NCBI GenBank assembly: GCA_032717465.1
Contig: CM064655.1
Coordinates: forward strand, 20,076,551-20,140,550
DNA length: 64,000 nt
Direction of reading: 5' to 3'
From: Coenobita brevimanus
Lineage: Eukaryota > Arthropoda > Malacostraca > Decapoda > Coenobitidae
Shown: piece after piece, positions 49,617-60,300 of the stretch
Position numbering within the stretch: position 1 is the stretch's first letter
How the letters are laid out: the number at the start of each line of letters is the position of its first letter
Position numbers and translations under genes: made by a program
Notes under the pieces: model-generated
Seen by the model: only the letters and a program-made list of their open reading frames with translations
Told to the model about the DNA's origin: nothing
Databases searched by the model: none

Positions 49617-52420
49617 TTAAATAGGAAGGAGTATGTATAGTTGTGAGTAAAAGATGGAAGAGGAGCATAAGACAGTATGGATCAGTTGGGTCAAGGATTG
49701 TGTGGGTAAAGTTGAAAGTTGGAATACAAATGTGGACGATTGTGTGTGTGTATGCGCCAACGCAAGATTGTGCTAGAAGAGTGAGAGAAGAGTTCTGGAC
49801 AAATGTAGAAGTGTGCATGGAAAAGTTTGGAAGGAATGAGAGAGTGTTTTTGATTGGTGATATGAATGGTAAAGTTGGGAATGTGAAGGTGGATGGAATA
49901 GTTGGTGAGTGGGGTGTGCCTGCTGAGATAGATGAGAATGGGAATGCGTTAGTGGACATTTGTGCTGGGAGGGGGTTGGTGATAGCCAATACCCTCTTCA
50001 GGCATAAAATGATTCACAGGTATACATGGCGAGTGATGAGAAGGGTGGGTGGTGAACTGAATGAAAGGAAGGCAATGATTGATTATGTGTGTGTGGATGA
50101 AAGGATGCGAAGATGTGTAATGGATGCAAGAGTGTATAGAGGTTGGGGGAGTGGACTTTCTGACCACTACTTGGTGATCGCCAGAATTAAAGTACAAGAA
50201 AGTTGGAGGAATAGAAGAAGGGAAAGACGAGAGGAAGGAGTAGTTGCAAGGAGAGTGGAAAGGTTACAGGAGGATGAGAAAAAGGCAGAGTATAAGAGAG
50301 AAGTGGAGGAACGATTGGGCAAATATGAATTGGAGCAGATGGGAGACGTGGAAGGTGTGTGTAGAATATTTTCAGAAGAAATATGTGCAGCATGTGATGT
50401 GGTGTGTGGAAGGAAGAGAAGACGGAGGGGGGTGCAAGGAACAGCGTGGTGGACTGAAGAGGTGAAACAGGCTGTGGCACAAAAGAAGAAAGCATACAAT
50501 GAATGGATGAGAAATAGGGGCGTGGAAGAGGTTGAGAGGCGGAAGAGAGAGTTATATGTAGAAAGGAAGAGAGAGGTGAAAAGATCAGTAAGAGAGAGTA
50601 AGAAGAGAGTGGATGAGGAATTTGGAAGAAATTTGAGTGTAAAGTGGAGGGACTGTAAGAAAATGTTCTGGAGAGAGGTGAAAAGAGTAAGACAGGGTGG
50701 AAGTGAAGTTAGCAGGGGAGTGAAAGATAAAAATGGTAGATTACTTGTGGAGAAGGGAGAAAAAGTGAGCAGATGGAGAGAACACTTTAAGGAATTGTTG
50801 AACGTAGAGGATGGAAGTAATGCGAGTATAAGTGGCTGGGGAATGGCTGGGAGAAGGAGGGAGGTGAGAAGACAGGAAGAAATCAGTAGGATAGAAGTTG
50901 TGGAAGCAATGAAGAAAGTTAAATTGGGGAAAGCCCCAGGAATTGATGGAGTGTGTGGTGAAATGCTGAAGCATGGGGGAGAGATAGTAGTAGAATGGAT
51001 GTGGAAGATGTGCAGATTGGCCTGGGAGGAAGGTAGAGTCCTGGAGGATTGGAAGTCAGGTATAATTATTCCCTTGTACAAAGGAAAAGGGGAAAAAGAA
51101 GTTTGTGGTAACCATAGGGGCATTTGTCTTCTTAGTATAATAGGAAAAGTGTATGGTAGGATACTTATTGACAGAGTTAGAGAAAGAACAGAGAAATTAG
51201 TTGGAGAAGAACAGGGAGGCTTTAGGAAGGGAAGAGGTTGTGTAGATCAGATATTCATTCTCAGATCTTTAGTGGAAAAGTTTCTAGAGAAGGGAAAGAA
51301 GTTGTATGCGGCATTCATGGATTTGGAGAAAGCATATGACAGGGTGGATAGACAAGGATTGTGAAAAGTGTTAAGAATATATGGAGTAGATGGAAAGTTG
51401 TTGAATGCTGTGAAGAGTATGTACGATGGTGCGAAGGCTGCAGTGCGTGTGGATGGTGAACTAAGTGAATTTTTCTCTTTGAAGGTTGGGTTGAAACAGG
51501 GATGTGTCATGTCTCCATGGTTGTTCAATCTGTACATGGATGGGGTAATAAAAGAGGTACAAGGTAGGGTAGTGGATGTTGGAGTGGCCATGGTGAGAGA
51601 GGATAGTGTTTGGAAACTCCCTGAACTGTTGTTTGCAGATAATACTGTGTTGTTGAGTGAAGACGAAGGAGAGCTGCAAGGCTTGGTGGATGAGTTTGGG
51701 AGAGTGTGTAAGAAACGGAATCTAAAGGTGAATGTAGGGAAGAGTAAAGTGATGGTCTTTGAGAGAGGTGAAGTCAGTGAATGTACAGTGAGGTTGGATG
51801 GTGAGGAATTGGAAAATGTGAGTACGTTTAAGTACTTGGGTAGTGTGATGAGTAAGGATGGAGGTTTGGAGGGTGAAGTGCTTGAAAGGGTACAGCAGGG
51901 AAGAAAGGTTGCTGGTTCCTTGAAAGCAGTGATAAGAAACAGAGAAGTGAGCATGGAAGTGAAAAAGTTACTACATGACAGTATTGTGATACCAACTCTA
52001 ACGTACGGAAGTGAAGCTTGGACGTTGTTGGAAGGACACAAGTCAAGAGTGAGAGCAGTGGAAATGAATTATTTAAGAGGAGCCTGTGGAGTCACATGGA
52101 GAGACAGGCTGACGAATGAGGATATAAAGGCGCGTTGTGGTGTTGATGTGGATGTGATAGGAAGCGTTATGAGGAACACACTGAGGTGGTTTGGCCATGT
52201 GGAGAGGATGGAGGGTGAAAGACTGACGAAGAGAGTGTATGTGAGTGAGGTGGAGGGGGAAAGAGGGAGAGGGAGGCCGAGGATGAGATGGATGGATGGG
52301 GTGGAGAGGTATATGAGAGAGGGGGGTGTGAGCTGGGAGCAGGGGAGTGAAATGGCGGGGGACAGGGCGACTTGGAGGCGATTTGTTTGTGGCCACCCCA
52401 AACGGGATTGAGGCGTCTGG

Positions 52421-52422
<2 letters not shown>
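49617..52422 (+). mobile_element. LINE-2 copy F, long, 5'-truncated
   Basis: About 2.8 kb in + orientation, very similar to copy B and truncated at nearly the same point in the endonuclease. The start (ggagtatgtatagttgtgag) follows copy E without a spacer. The 3' end is ggccaccccaaacgggattg plus aggcgtctggcaat, followed by (TA)n. Confidence 0.9.
49643..52411 (+). pseudogene. LINE-2 copy F endonuclease/reverse transcriptase, one nonsense codon
   Basis: Two frames in the same phase, 49643-51364 (573 codons) and 51368-52411 (347 codons), are split by a single TGA at 51362-51364. The relatives have TGG there (RQGLWKVLRIYG), so one base change accounts for the break. Motifs: WTIVCVYAPTQDCARRV, GDMNGKVGNVKVDG, SGLSDHYLVIARIK, KAPGIDGVCGEMLKHGGEI, GFRKGRGCVDQIFILRSL, AAFMDLEKAYDRVD and GLKQGCVMSPWLFNLYMDG. 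The active site reads FADN, not FADD. Apart from the missing N-terminus this is one of the best-preserved copies, but it is inactive. Confidence 0.9.

Positions 52423-52490
<68 letters not shown>
52423..52490. repeat. (TA)n microsatellite
   Basis: About 68 bp, between LINE-2 copy F and LINE-3 copy d. Confidence 0.95.
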
Positions 52491-52491
<1 letters not shown>

Positions 52492-52493
<2 letters not shown>

Positions 52494-53690
52494 TGAATGG
52501 TTCACGATTGGTGTGGACGTGCGACAAGTTGTGTGATGTCCCCATGGTTGTTCAGTATATATATGGATGGGGCGATGAGAGAAGTAAAAACACGAGTAAT
52601 GGAGAAGGGGATGGCATTGGTAATGAATGGTAATGGATGGAATATCTCAAATTTGTTGTATGCTGATGATGCAGTACTACTTGCAAATATCGGACAAGAA
52701 CTTGGCAGACTAGTGCAGAGTTTTGCTGATGTCTGTGAGCGTCGTGCCTTGAGAGTAAATGTAGAAAAGAGTAAATTGATGGTTACTGGGACAGAAGATG
52801 ACTCCCAGTGCGATGTCAGAATGAATGAAGAGAGCCTGAAATTGGTGAGAGAGTTCAAATTCCTGGGTACGGTGATAGAAAAGAGAGGAAAATGTGCAAA
52901 AGAAGTGCAAAGTAGAGTGACACAAGGAAGAAGAGTAGCTGGTGCAATGAAGACACTGGTAAGAAAAAAAGGCTTGAGTGTTGCAGCTGCATGAGGCTTA
53001 CATGAAGGAGTGTTTGTGCTAAGTTTGACATATGGATGAGAGACTATGGTGTGGCATGAAAATGAAAAGTCAAGAGTAAGAGCGGTAGAGATGGGACTGC
53101 TGAGGAATGTACGAGTATGTGGAGTACAGAGGGTGGATGGGATACGAAATAATGTGATTCATGAAAGATGTGGAGTGAGGAAGTCTGTGGACACTAGAAT
53201 CGAAGAGAGTGTACTGAGATGGTATGGTCATGTGGAGAGAATGGATAACAATAAAGTGGTGAAAAAGATATATATGAGAGAATTAGAAGGAGGGAAGAGG
53301 CAAAGTAGGCCAAGGAGAAGGTGGAGAAATATGGTGAATGAGTGTGTAAGGAAGAGAGGTTTGGAAGTCACTGAGGCTAGGGAACTGACAAGAGATCGAG
53401 CTGGCTGGATGAATGTTGTGAGGAGACGTGCATGATCAGGGATTTGGCACCCCTTTTTAACGTGGCAGCATCCGGATTGACTCTGTTGGATAGTTTATGT
53501 GAAGCTACAGAACGTGGTGAATGTATTTGGCGTATCCGATAAAGCCAGGATTCCGGGGGCTTCAGTGATGAGTGAATGGAAGCGTGGCCCATTGGATTAG
53601 GCAAATTTGGACTGTCTGGACATTGCTGCTCCTTACCCTGCCCTAGGGTGGGAAAGGAGGTCCAGATGATGATGATGATGATGATGATGA
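52492..53690 (+). mobile_element. LINE-3 copy d, with complete 3' end
   Basis: It starts inside reverse transcriptase next to TA and ends in a 3' UTR of about 230 bp, finishing ggtgggaaaggaggtccaga and then (TGA)n to 53690. The tail is therefore a trinucleotide repeat here but TA in copies a and c. Confidence 0.85.
52510..53435 (+). pseudogene. LINE-3 copy d reverse transcriptase and C-terminus
   Basis: Frame 52497-52994 carries SCVMSPWLFSIYMDGAMREV, then NLLYADDAVLLANIGQELGR (catalytic YADD intact), VEKSKLMVTGTEDDSQCDV and FKFLGTVIEKRGKCAKEVQS. After a stop (CGA to TGA type, at AAA-stop-GLHEGV) and a second stop near 53038, frame 53046-53435 gives MVWHENEKSRVRAVEMGLLR and RPRRRWRNMVNECVRKRGLE, ending RRRA. 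The endonuclease and first half of the polymerase are missing. Confidence 0.85.
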
Positions 53691-54020
53691 CACACACTGG
53701 CACATCGTCGTCTTTGTCATCAGAGAGAAGTGCAATACTGAACTTTGGCACACGTCACAAGTCACGAGGAAGGCATACTGGACTGGCGCGGCAGTACTAG
53801 GTAAACATTCCTCGATGTTGACCCTCTTCCATCGCAAACGGGGGTAGTAGTACTGGATGCAGAACATCAGTACTAGAAAAGAACTCCTCGGATTTGGCTG
53901 ATTTTGCTCGGCCGATCCATACTAGCTCAACAAATCTGTACAACAGTAATATATTATTTAAGTTTTTTGCTGACTGTACTGGACGAGAATAGTACTAGAC
54001 AAACGTGTACTGGACGCGTA

Positions 54021-54023
<3 letters not shown>
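53691..54023. other. No gene
   Basis: Unique-looking DNA in which agtactgg and agtactag words recur (53790-54020). Nothing else is supported. Confidence 0.4.

Positions 54024-54096
<73 letters not shown>
54024..54096. repeat. (TA)n microsatellite
   Basis: About 73 bp, followed by (GATA)-type repeats at 54110-54147. Confidence 0.95.
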
Positions 54097-54320
54097 TGTA
54101 TATACATATATATAGATAAATAGATAGATAGATAAATAGATAAACAGTAATCTCTTTAAGACCCAGATGCCCAAGTCCTGGACATTCTGGGCTTGGGTCC
54201 AAAAATGGCCAAAAACATCAGAATGAAAAAAAAAAAAGCCATGTGTTCATCCCTACTCTAAATTTGCCATGAGATGATAAACAGCTGTGTTTTGGCGCGT
54301 AGTTCCCGCAACATCCACAA

Positions 54321-54464
54321 GAGCGCCCCTGCATCCACCCCACTTCCCGCCTACTGGAGCGCCCATGCATCCACCTCACTTCCCGCCTACTGGAGCGCCC
54401 ATGCATCCACCCCACTTCCCGCCTACTAGAGCGCCCGTGCCTCCACCCCACTTCCCGCCTACCT
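54321..54464. repeat. 36-bp minisatellite, 4 units
   Basis: gagcgcccatgcatccaccc plus cacttcccgcctactg is repeated at 54321, 54357, 54393 and 54429 with an exact 36-bp period. On the minus strand it lies in an open frame (54218-54706, 162 codons) as a 12-residue repeat (GRSSRREVGWMH). No protein family is recognised and translation is unproven. Confidence 0.9.
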
Positions 54465-54709
54465 ACCATTGTGACTGCACGCTCGTCGTCATAGCTGCCC
54501 ACGCACTCGCTTTTCTGGATGGACAGTGAATAAACTCCGATACCTTGCCACCAGATCACTTGGGAATTTACAGTGTTGTGCAGTGTTAATATATTAGAAT
54601 TTAGAGCACAAAGGTTTAAATGTACAGTAGAGTACAACACTGGTGTGTTGCAACTGGCATGACGCAGTAAGAACAGAATGTGCAATGTTAAGCAGTTATA
54701 ATTCACTAG

Positions 54710-55117
54710 TGCAAAGGATTAAGTGCAGCGCAACACTGAATTACTGTACTTGCTTCAAGAGCACTTTCACCACTGTCAGCACCATAGAGGGGGCAGGTTA
54801 ATCTTCGTGACGGTCACGGACGTGTCGTAAGTACCCTGAACACTGCTAAATATTTCGATACTTACTCCTAATTTCTCATTCTCTGGTTCCTTTTCATTTC
54901 TTTTATGGTTTCTGTGCCTTATTTGTGTGAATAGGGTCTTAAATAGGTGCTGTTTATGTCCGGTAGGGAGTTATTTAAGTGACATTCAAAGTTAGGTTGG
55001 GTTGGGGTCTAAAAGTACCAGCCCAGGGGCATTTTTCCCAAGTCCCGGACAAAACCAAGTCCCAGACATACCTTTGGCTTTATTATGTCGGATCTTAGAG
55101 GGATTACTGTGTGTACA
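54710..55117. other. No recognisable gene
   Basis: Near 54160-54200 and 55020-55070 similar phrases occur (agacccagatgcccaagtcc and aagtcccggacaaaaccaag, aagtcccagacat), but no repeat boundaries can be set. Confidence 0.35.
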
Positions 55118-55143
55118 TATCTATCTATCTATCTATCTATTTA

Positions 55144-55183
<40 letters not shown>
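55118..55183. repeat. (ATCT)n then (TA)n
   Basis: ATCT at 55119-55146, TA at 55148-55183. Confidence 0.95.
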
Positions 55184-55186
<3 letters not shown>

Positions 55187-55187
<1 letters not shown>

Positions 55188-55586
55188 CATCATCATCATC
55201 ATCAGCCGTTTGAGTATCCACTGCAGGACTGGCCTATCCCGACCGAAGTCAGGACGATACAGCCAATGTATCTCTACCAAGTGGCTTAGGCTGTCTGGTA
55301 GAGATTGTATGTAGGGTGAGAAGTGCTTAATTGTAAGTGTACTGGTAGTGTTGTAGTGGTTTTGGATGTGTGTGTAGTCTGTGAACCAGTGTAGTCGGCC
55401 CACACAAGCCAACTGGGTGCAAGCATACTTTATAGTATCCAAAACTGGTTCAATCACAGCACCCTTTGTGTCCACCAAAGTAGTACGTGGCTGGGTGAAC
55501 ACTCCCAAAGTTTATTACCCTGGCAGAGCATGAACCCTGGCTCACCCATGTACGAAACACACACTCTACCGCTGTACCACAGATGC

Positions 55587-55590
<4 letters not shown>
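55187..55590 (-). mobile_element. tRNA-derived SINE-B with RTE-like tail
   Basis: Minus strand. Box A TGGTACAGCGGTAGAG lies at 55564-55579 and the box B-like GGTTCATGCTC at 55526-55536. A body of about 300 bp follows. The 3' end contains gcagtgga, then ggctgatgatgatgatgat, as in the 3' end of the RTE LINE at 7.85 kb (gcagtgga, then ggctgatgatgatgat). It is flanked on both sides by TA arrays. About 404 bp; no coding potential. Confidence 0.75.

Positions 55591-55654
<64 letters not shown>
55591..55654. repeat. (TA)n microsatellite
   Basis: About 64 bp, between SINE-B and SINE-A copy 3. Confidence 0.95.
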
Positions 55655-55657
<3 letters not shown>

Positions 55658-55820
55658 AGCTGGTGAACGTTTATATCCAAGGGATGGTTGGGGTTTACTG
55701 CTCACGTTATGCCACTCAGGGATGAGTGAGGCTGATCACTCTCATCTTAAATGTCAAGACCAACTTGCCTAGCCCCAGGCTCCTACGCTCCTCATGGGGC
55801 AATGAAGGGTTGGATGATGG

Positions 55821-55822
<2 letters not shown>
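55655..55822 (+). mobile_element. SINE-A copy 3, 5'-truncated
   Basis: It starts just upstream of box B (ttgagctggtgaacgtttat) right after TA. It then follows copy 1 (gctcacgttatgccactcag, cttaaatgtcaagaccaact, ctcatggggcaatg) and ends in ggatgatggata plus TA. Confidence 0.8.

Positions 55823-55823
<1 letters not shown>

Positions 55824-55850
<27 letters not shown>
55824..55850. repeat. (TA)n microsatellite
   Basis: About 27 bp, tail of SINE-A copy 3; it meets the piggyBac derivative. Confidence 0.9.
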
Positions 55851-55851
<1 letters not shown>

Positions 55852-55854
<3 letters not shown>

Positions 55855-56612
55855 CCGCCGCATCCCGCTGACATGTGGATACGTCACCATGTTTAGTCAC
55901 AGTGACACCTGTTTACATATCCATACATTTTGCAATTGCGAGGTCTGTCATTTGCACATTTTTCAAACTTCACGTATGATTTTTGGTAGGTATACGCGGA
56001 ACACCTTCCTCTACCCTCTGCCAGGTGGGGACTGCCTTACCCCAAGTAACTTCCCCCCCCCCCCTGCAAACCATTGTCTCGGCAACTCAACTGTTACCAG
56101 TGACCTGGTCAGTAAAGACATTTTACGCCACGATACGAAATTCAGGGCGAGAGTGATTCCCCAATCAATGACGATGTGGAGGACAAAGATTACGTGTGGC
56201 CAGAGGAAGAAATGAGCAGAAGTGCTGAGGAGGTAACGTCGCCAAGGAGGATGCGGTATGTTGATGTGTTCAGTGAGTGAAACAACGCTTATATCGCCTA
56301 TATTATTATGTGAAAACCAATATATTATTGTACTACATTTAAATTCGTACCAAATGAACAAATATCTACTTATTCTGGGTGGTTCGCAATAGTTACCGTT
56401 ACATAGAAAACGCGACAGAATTAGCACGGGTCCAGAGAACATGGTACCAGATGTTTAAAGGGTCACCTGTTTAGACCACTTCTAAGCTCAGGTGAGCACT
56501 TTTTGGGAGATTTTCCAATGTTTCTCATAAAAAGCGGAGGTTTTAGCCCCCCCAATTTTTTTTGAAAATCTGCGGGATTGGGGAGGATCAGTGGTGAAAA
56601 ACTGGTAGGGAT
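55852..56612 (+). mobile_element. piggyBac-type deletion derivative, copy 1
   Basis: Homologous over its length to 60995-61753 (opposite orientation). Shared blocks include acaccttcctctaccctctg, ttaccagtgacctggtcagt, agagtgattccccaatcaat and gcggaggttttagcc. The ends are CCCGCCGCATCCC and, inverted, CCTGCCGCATCCC. TTAA duplications are not preserved here, the left one apparently replaced by the TA array. Part of a transposase-like acidic N-terminal frame is recognisable only by comparison with copy 2. Confidence 0.75.
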
Positions 56613-56914
56613 GCGGCAGGATTATGTACACCGCATGCCGGCTCTGTGGTAATGCTCTCACTTAGCATGTGCTAAGATGGGGGTTTGCATTTCGCACGGG
56701 GTGCGAATAGTTTCACTGAAGAAGCGGGTGGTTACTGTTCCCCTTGAGCAAAGGGGTGGGTGTGTGCGTGTGTGGTCAAGGCTTTGCCCTTTGATCGGAC
56801 TATATGAGCGCTCAGCTCTCTTCCAGGAGGGTAAAAAGCTGATGATCACAACCATCATGTGATCCTGACCGACCCGGTGAATTACACGTATATGTATATG
56901 TGTATATGCAGGTA
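56613..56914. other. No recognisable gene
   Basis: Nothing supported; a short tatatg-rich stretch precedes the next MITE. Confidence 0.4.
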
Positions 56915-57258
56915 TGTTACAGGCAGACCGTGAAATCGGTCATTTCGTGAAATACCTAGTCTATTCATGAAGTGATAGTTTAAATTGTGATGCTTTAATT
57001 TACGTTAGGTTAATTTAGACTGTGGTTAAGTTAGGTTGGGATAGGTTAGGCTAAGTTTAGGCTAGTCTAGGTTAGGTTATGTTTACTGGGATGAACGATA
57101 ACTTATGTTAAGCGTTCATCTGCATTAACCTAACCTAAACTTAGCCTAGATTATCCCAGTCGAACCCAACAGCAGCCTAAATTAACCTAATCTAAATTAA
57201 CCCATCACAATTTGCACACATTTCACTAAGTCACTGATTTCACAGTCTGCCTGTAACA
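56915..57258. mobile_element. Foldback MITE, 344 bp, TA target duplication
   Basis: The ends are TGTTACAGGCAGACCGTGAA and, inverted, TGTTACAGGCAGACTGTGAA, flanked by TA at 56913-56914 and 57259-57260. Most of the element is palindromic: the left half (ttaggttaatttagac, ggctaagtttagg) mirrors the right half (cctaaacttagcc, attaacctaatctaaatt). TA duplication fits the Tc1/mariner group. The interior is rich in TTAGGTT words like the arthropod telomere motif. Confidence 0.85.
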
Positions 57259-57260
57259 TA

Positions 57261-58072
57261 TATAAATTTTCATCAGTATTAACCCTATCAGTGGTTCAGT
57301 ACACTTAGGGGTATGCTGCATGGTTCATTCTAGCTGGGAAAAGTAGTGAAAGATTTAATTGCATCATCATCAAGTGTAGATTAGTGTGTTTTGTTCATAG
57401 GTACGTTATCTAATCTGAATTTGTTTTGGATTCAGGGTAGGTTTGCTACGTGAGGTACCTTAATATTCCTAGCTGTAGCTTCGCACTACAGAGATTCTTC
57501 CTCCTCTGCTCGTAACTCTAAATGGATTTGGAATGTGGCCTGTCATCCAGTGCCTTTGCTTGGTTTTTTGTTGCTTCTGTCACCTTATTCTTCAAGTTAT
57601 ATAGAAGCAGGCTTCTCACTTCTGGAGATTCTTCATTTCTACGGCATTCCTAAAGTCTGCAACTGGGATGATAACACTAATCAATATACTTATTAAAATA
57701 GAATACAGCAGCTTATGCAGGTAAGAACACTTCAATAAACTGCAAAATTGAATAGGGGAATTTATGAAGGATATTACACAGGCTAGTTTATATTATGTTA
57801 ATGGAAAGCTGTCATCATCCCTGTACCTGTCCTAAACTTTTTGTTTTGTGTATATAATCTGTCACTTAGGTTCACTGGACAGCCTGGGATTGTGTCATCT
57901 ACAGGCTGTAGTACTGCATCTTAAAGCACTGGATCTTTGAAAATGCTGTTGAGAATTATGTTTGCAAATGACATTCTTGTGAATATATGGAGTACATCTG
58001 TCCCTACCATTAGTGGAGAAATGGTATGGAGAATATGGAGTCAGTGAGGCATGATGAAAGTAAAGAGAAACC

Positions 58073-58104
<32 letters not shown>

Positions 58105-58729
58105 CCGGGATGGAGGATGTCCCTGTTATTAAAATGTGTAAAGCAAGGCTACATTCTTTGAAAGTAGATGAGTGAGTAGGAAGAAAAAAGGTTTGGGCAG
58201 TTGCTCAGTTGATAGTGAAGCATGAGTATTACAGGTAACCCAAAACAGAGGAAGATATAATAAAAAGTCTGGGTGAAAGAGAATGAGAAGAAACAAAGAA
58301 CATGGAGGACAGGGATATGAGGTATGTGCTAGGATTAGAAAACAGTGGGGAGTGGCTGAGCCAATAATAAGTTTTTAGTAAGGGTGTGTGCGATAAGGAG
58401 AAAAGATGATTGGTGAGCTTAGGGAAAAGTGATAAAAGTTGTATAGATAGGTAGATAGATAGATAGATATAAACACATAAGAAAATCGTAAGGTTCATGC
58501 TAATACAAAAGCCAGACCCAGGAAAACTGTGGCAAACTTGACAGAAGTGTAGCCTTTTTCATAACACAGAGCTCCACATGGCCCTGGAAGTGTATTAACC
58601 CACTGAATTTGCAGATACAGTGAAGGTTGAAACAACATGCACACATCTTTTCAGTTTGTTTTATTGAATAGTGGGGAAGGAGATTGATGGAAGGATGAAC
58701 ATGCCACTAACCTTTATGATTACTTTCAG
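57261..58729. other. Intron sequence without recognised elements
   Basis: Ordinary intron DNA. An A-run lies at 58074-58101 and (GATA)n at 58446-58469. A polypyrimidine-poor acceptor (attactttcag) precedes the exon at 58730. Confidence 0.5.
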
Positions 58730-58858
58730 GTTTTGCAGCGTCTAATAAAATCTAGAGGGAAATCTCAAAGTCGTAACTTAAATGTTCAAATGGTTGCTGC
58801 GGAGAAGCTGGCCCAGTGTCCACCAGAGATGTTCGATGTCATTCTAGACGAGAACCAG
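58730..58858 (+). CDS. CACNB (Ca-beta): Voltage-gated calcium channel beta subunit, exon (guanylate-kinase-like domain, part 2)
   Basis: A 129-bp exon (43 codons) between an AG acceptor at 58728-58729 and a consensus donor gtaagt at 58859. It reads [19 protein letters not shown], then [20 protein letters not shown] and DENQ, the known continuation after LKISSPK in calcium channel beta subunits. Both exon edges are phase 0 here. The expected next exon (the end of the guanylate-kinase-like domain and the variable C-terminus) was not seen in the remaining 5 kb. Confidence 0.95.
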
Positions 58859-58955
58859 GTAAGTCTGGAAATGTTCTCAATATTCTTGTTTGGGAATTGT
58901 TAGTTAAAGCATAAACATCTTCAAAATTTTTGGGAAGGGTAAGTAACAAAATTAT

Positions 58956-59172
58956 AGCGCCTGATGGTTCAGTGGGTAATTAAGGCACTCTCTTCGGATA
59001 GAGCCTGCTTAGGTTTGTATCCAAGGGGTGGTTGGAGTTTATTGCTCACGTAATGCCACTCAGGGATGAGTGAGGGTGGTCACTCTCATCTTAAATGTCA
59101 GGACCAACTTTCCTGGCTCTGGGCTCCTACGCTTCCCATGGGGCGACAAAGGATTGGAAAATGGATGATTGG
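58956..59172 (+). mobile_element. SINE-A copy 4
   Basis: Nearly full-length: tagcgcctgatggttcagtg (box A region), ggtttgtatcc (box B-like), gctcacgtaatgccactcag, cttaaatgtcaggaccaact, and an end in ggattggaaaatggatgatt. There is no TA array here. It lies 100 bp downstream of the calcium-channel exon, in the following intron. Confidence 0.8.
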
Positions 59173-59213
59173 AATAAATTTAAGTGGAGGTGTGCAACAT
59201 CATGTACACTGTA

Positions 59214-59767
59214 CAGTCACACCTCAGTTTACAGTGGGTTTACATCAAGTGGAAACTCATCACGTAACGATATTGTACGCCGAAGTTAATATAACATGGG
59301 TTCATTGGAGATAAGGAGGGGGTCAAAGATCAAGTAACCTAATCTCTCTCAAAACTTTACCTTTTCAGGCTTGCCCTCAGTAGCACCATGTTTTCAACTT
59401 GGGGTAGCATCATTGCTAGACATGAATTCTAAGTTGCACTTATTCACACACCAAAAAGTTGTCGCTCCACATAATAATGCACTGCCCTATTCGTTGCACA
59501 CGACCGTTATTTGGCGATAGTAGTGGTGTTTCAGAGGCCTTCTTGCATGAAATGTGTAAAGACAATCACTAGGTGGCTGTCTTGGCTCAAATGTCTAACT
59601 TTTGGCTTCCATGGGAGGCAGTGTATGCATGGGATATCCGTACACAGCCACCACAATTACTGTATAAGCGAATTTCACCATTGTTATCGCAAAATTGTGG
59701 ATAACTTTTAGTTCATTGCTATGTCGATTTATCACATACAAAACTGATGTATACAAATGCTTGACTG
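59214..59767. mobile_element. Tigger/mariner-type MITE, 554 bp
   Basis: TA duplications lie at 59212-59213 and 59768-59769. The left end is CAGTCACACCTCAGTTTACA. The right end on the other strand is CAGTCAAGCATTTGTATACA. The CAGT start with a cacctcagttta-type continuation is Tigger-like. The interior (ttatcgcaaaattgtggata) recalls the interior of the MITE at 5.7 kb (gataacgaaattgtgcgata). No transposase. Confidence 0.7.
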
Positions 59768-59988
59768 TAGGTAATAGGTGAAATGCCTTTACTAGATCCT
59801 AGGGTATAGGAAGGATGGTTGGAGAAAACAGCCTATGGATGGGTGGCAGTGATATTTCTGCAAGAGGACTGCAAAGACAGGAAAAGAGGGAGGAATTACT
59901 GTGTATTTTTCTGAAAGAGTAAAGAGTTTATCAATGCATCTTAGACAGGTGTCATGCTTCATTAAACCGCGATAGGTCTAAGTGGTAA

Positions 59989-60300
59989 GGTAGTAACGAG
60001 TTACAACTTGGCAGCATTATTTATCTGCCATACTCCCAGAATAATCAAAATATTGAAGAATTTTATCCAAATCTGTACAGTGGTAATATGACTACAGAGC
60101 CAGTTGTGGGTGGAGGAATGGTGGACACGGCAATCGCAAGTATTCAAAGTAAGGAAAGCTCTAGGTGGAAGGAATTAAGTGATCAATTACAGAGGGTGAA
60201 GACAAGTTTCAACACCAGTCTCATTAAGGATCCAGATAGCTTTGCTTTAAGTAAACTAACAAATCCATACAAAATGCTTAACAGTCAGATCGTTAACTAA
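59989..60300 (+). CDS. Unidentified open frame, 103 codons
   Basis: The frame is open from after a stop at 59986-59988 to TAA at 60298. An ATG lies at 60088 (70 codons from there). It reads SQNNQNIEEFYPNLYSGN, then TTEPVVGGGMVDTAIASI, SSRWKELSDQLQRVKTSFNT and KDPDSFALSKLTNPYKMLN. The composition looks protein-like rather than random, with an amphipathic stretch in the middle. I do not recognise the family. A cag just before 60081 (aatctgtacag) could be a splice acceptor, so it may be an exon or a fragment of a mobile-element gene. Confidence 0.35.
   Translation, partial: GSNELQLGSIIYLPYSQNNQNIEEFYPNLYSGNMTTEPVVGGGMVDTAIASIQSKESSRWKELSDQLQRVKTSFNTSLIKDPDSFALSKLTNPYKMLNSQIVN

Noticed and set aside
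54287..54529. Pro/His-rich + frame over the 36-bp minisatellite
   Set aside because: It mirrors the repeat and has no supporting signal beyond the repeat period.
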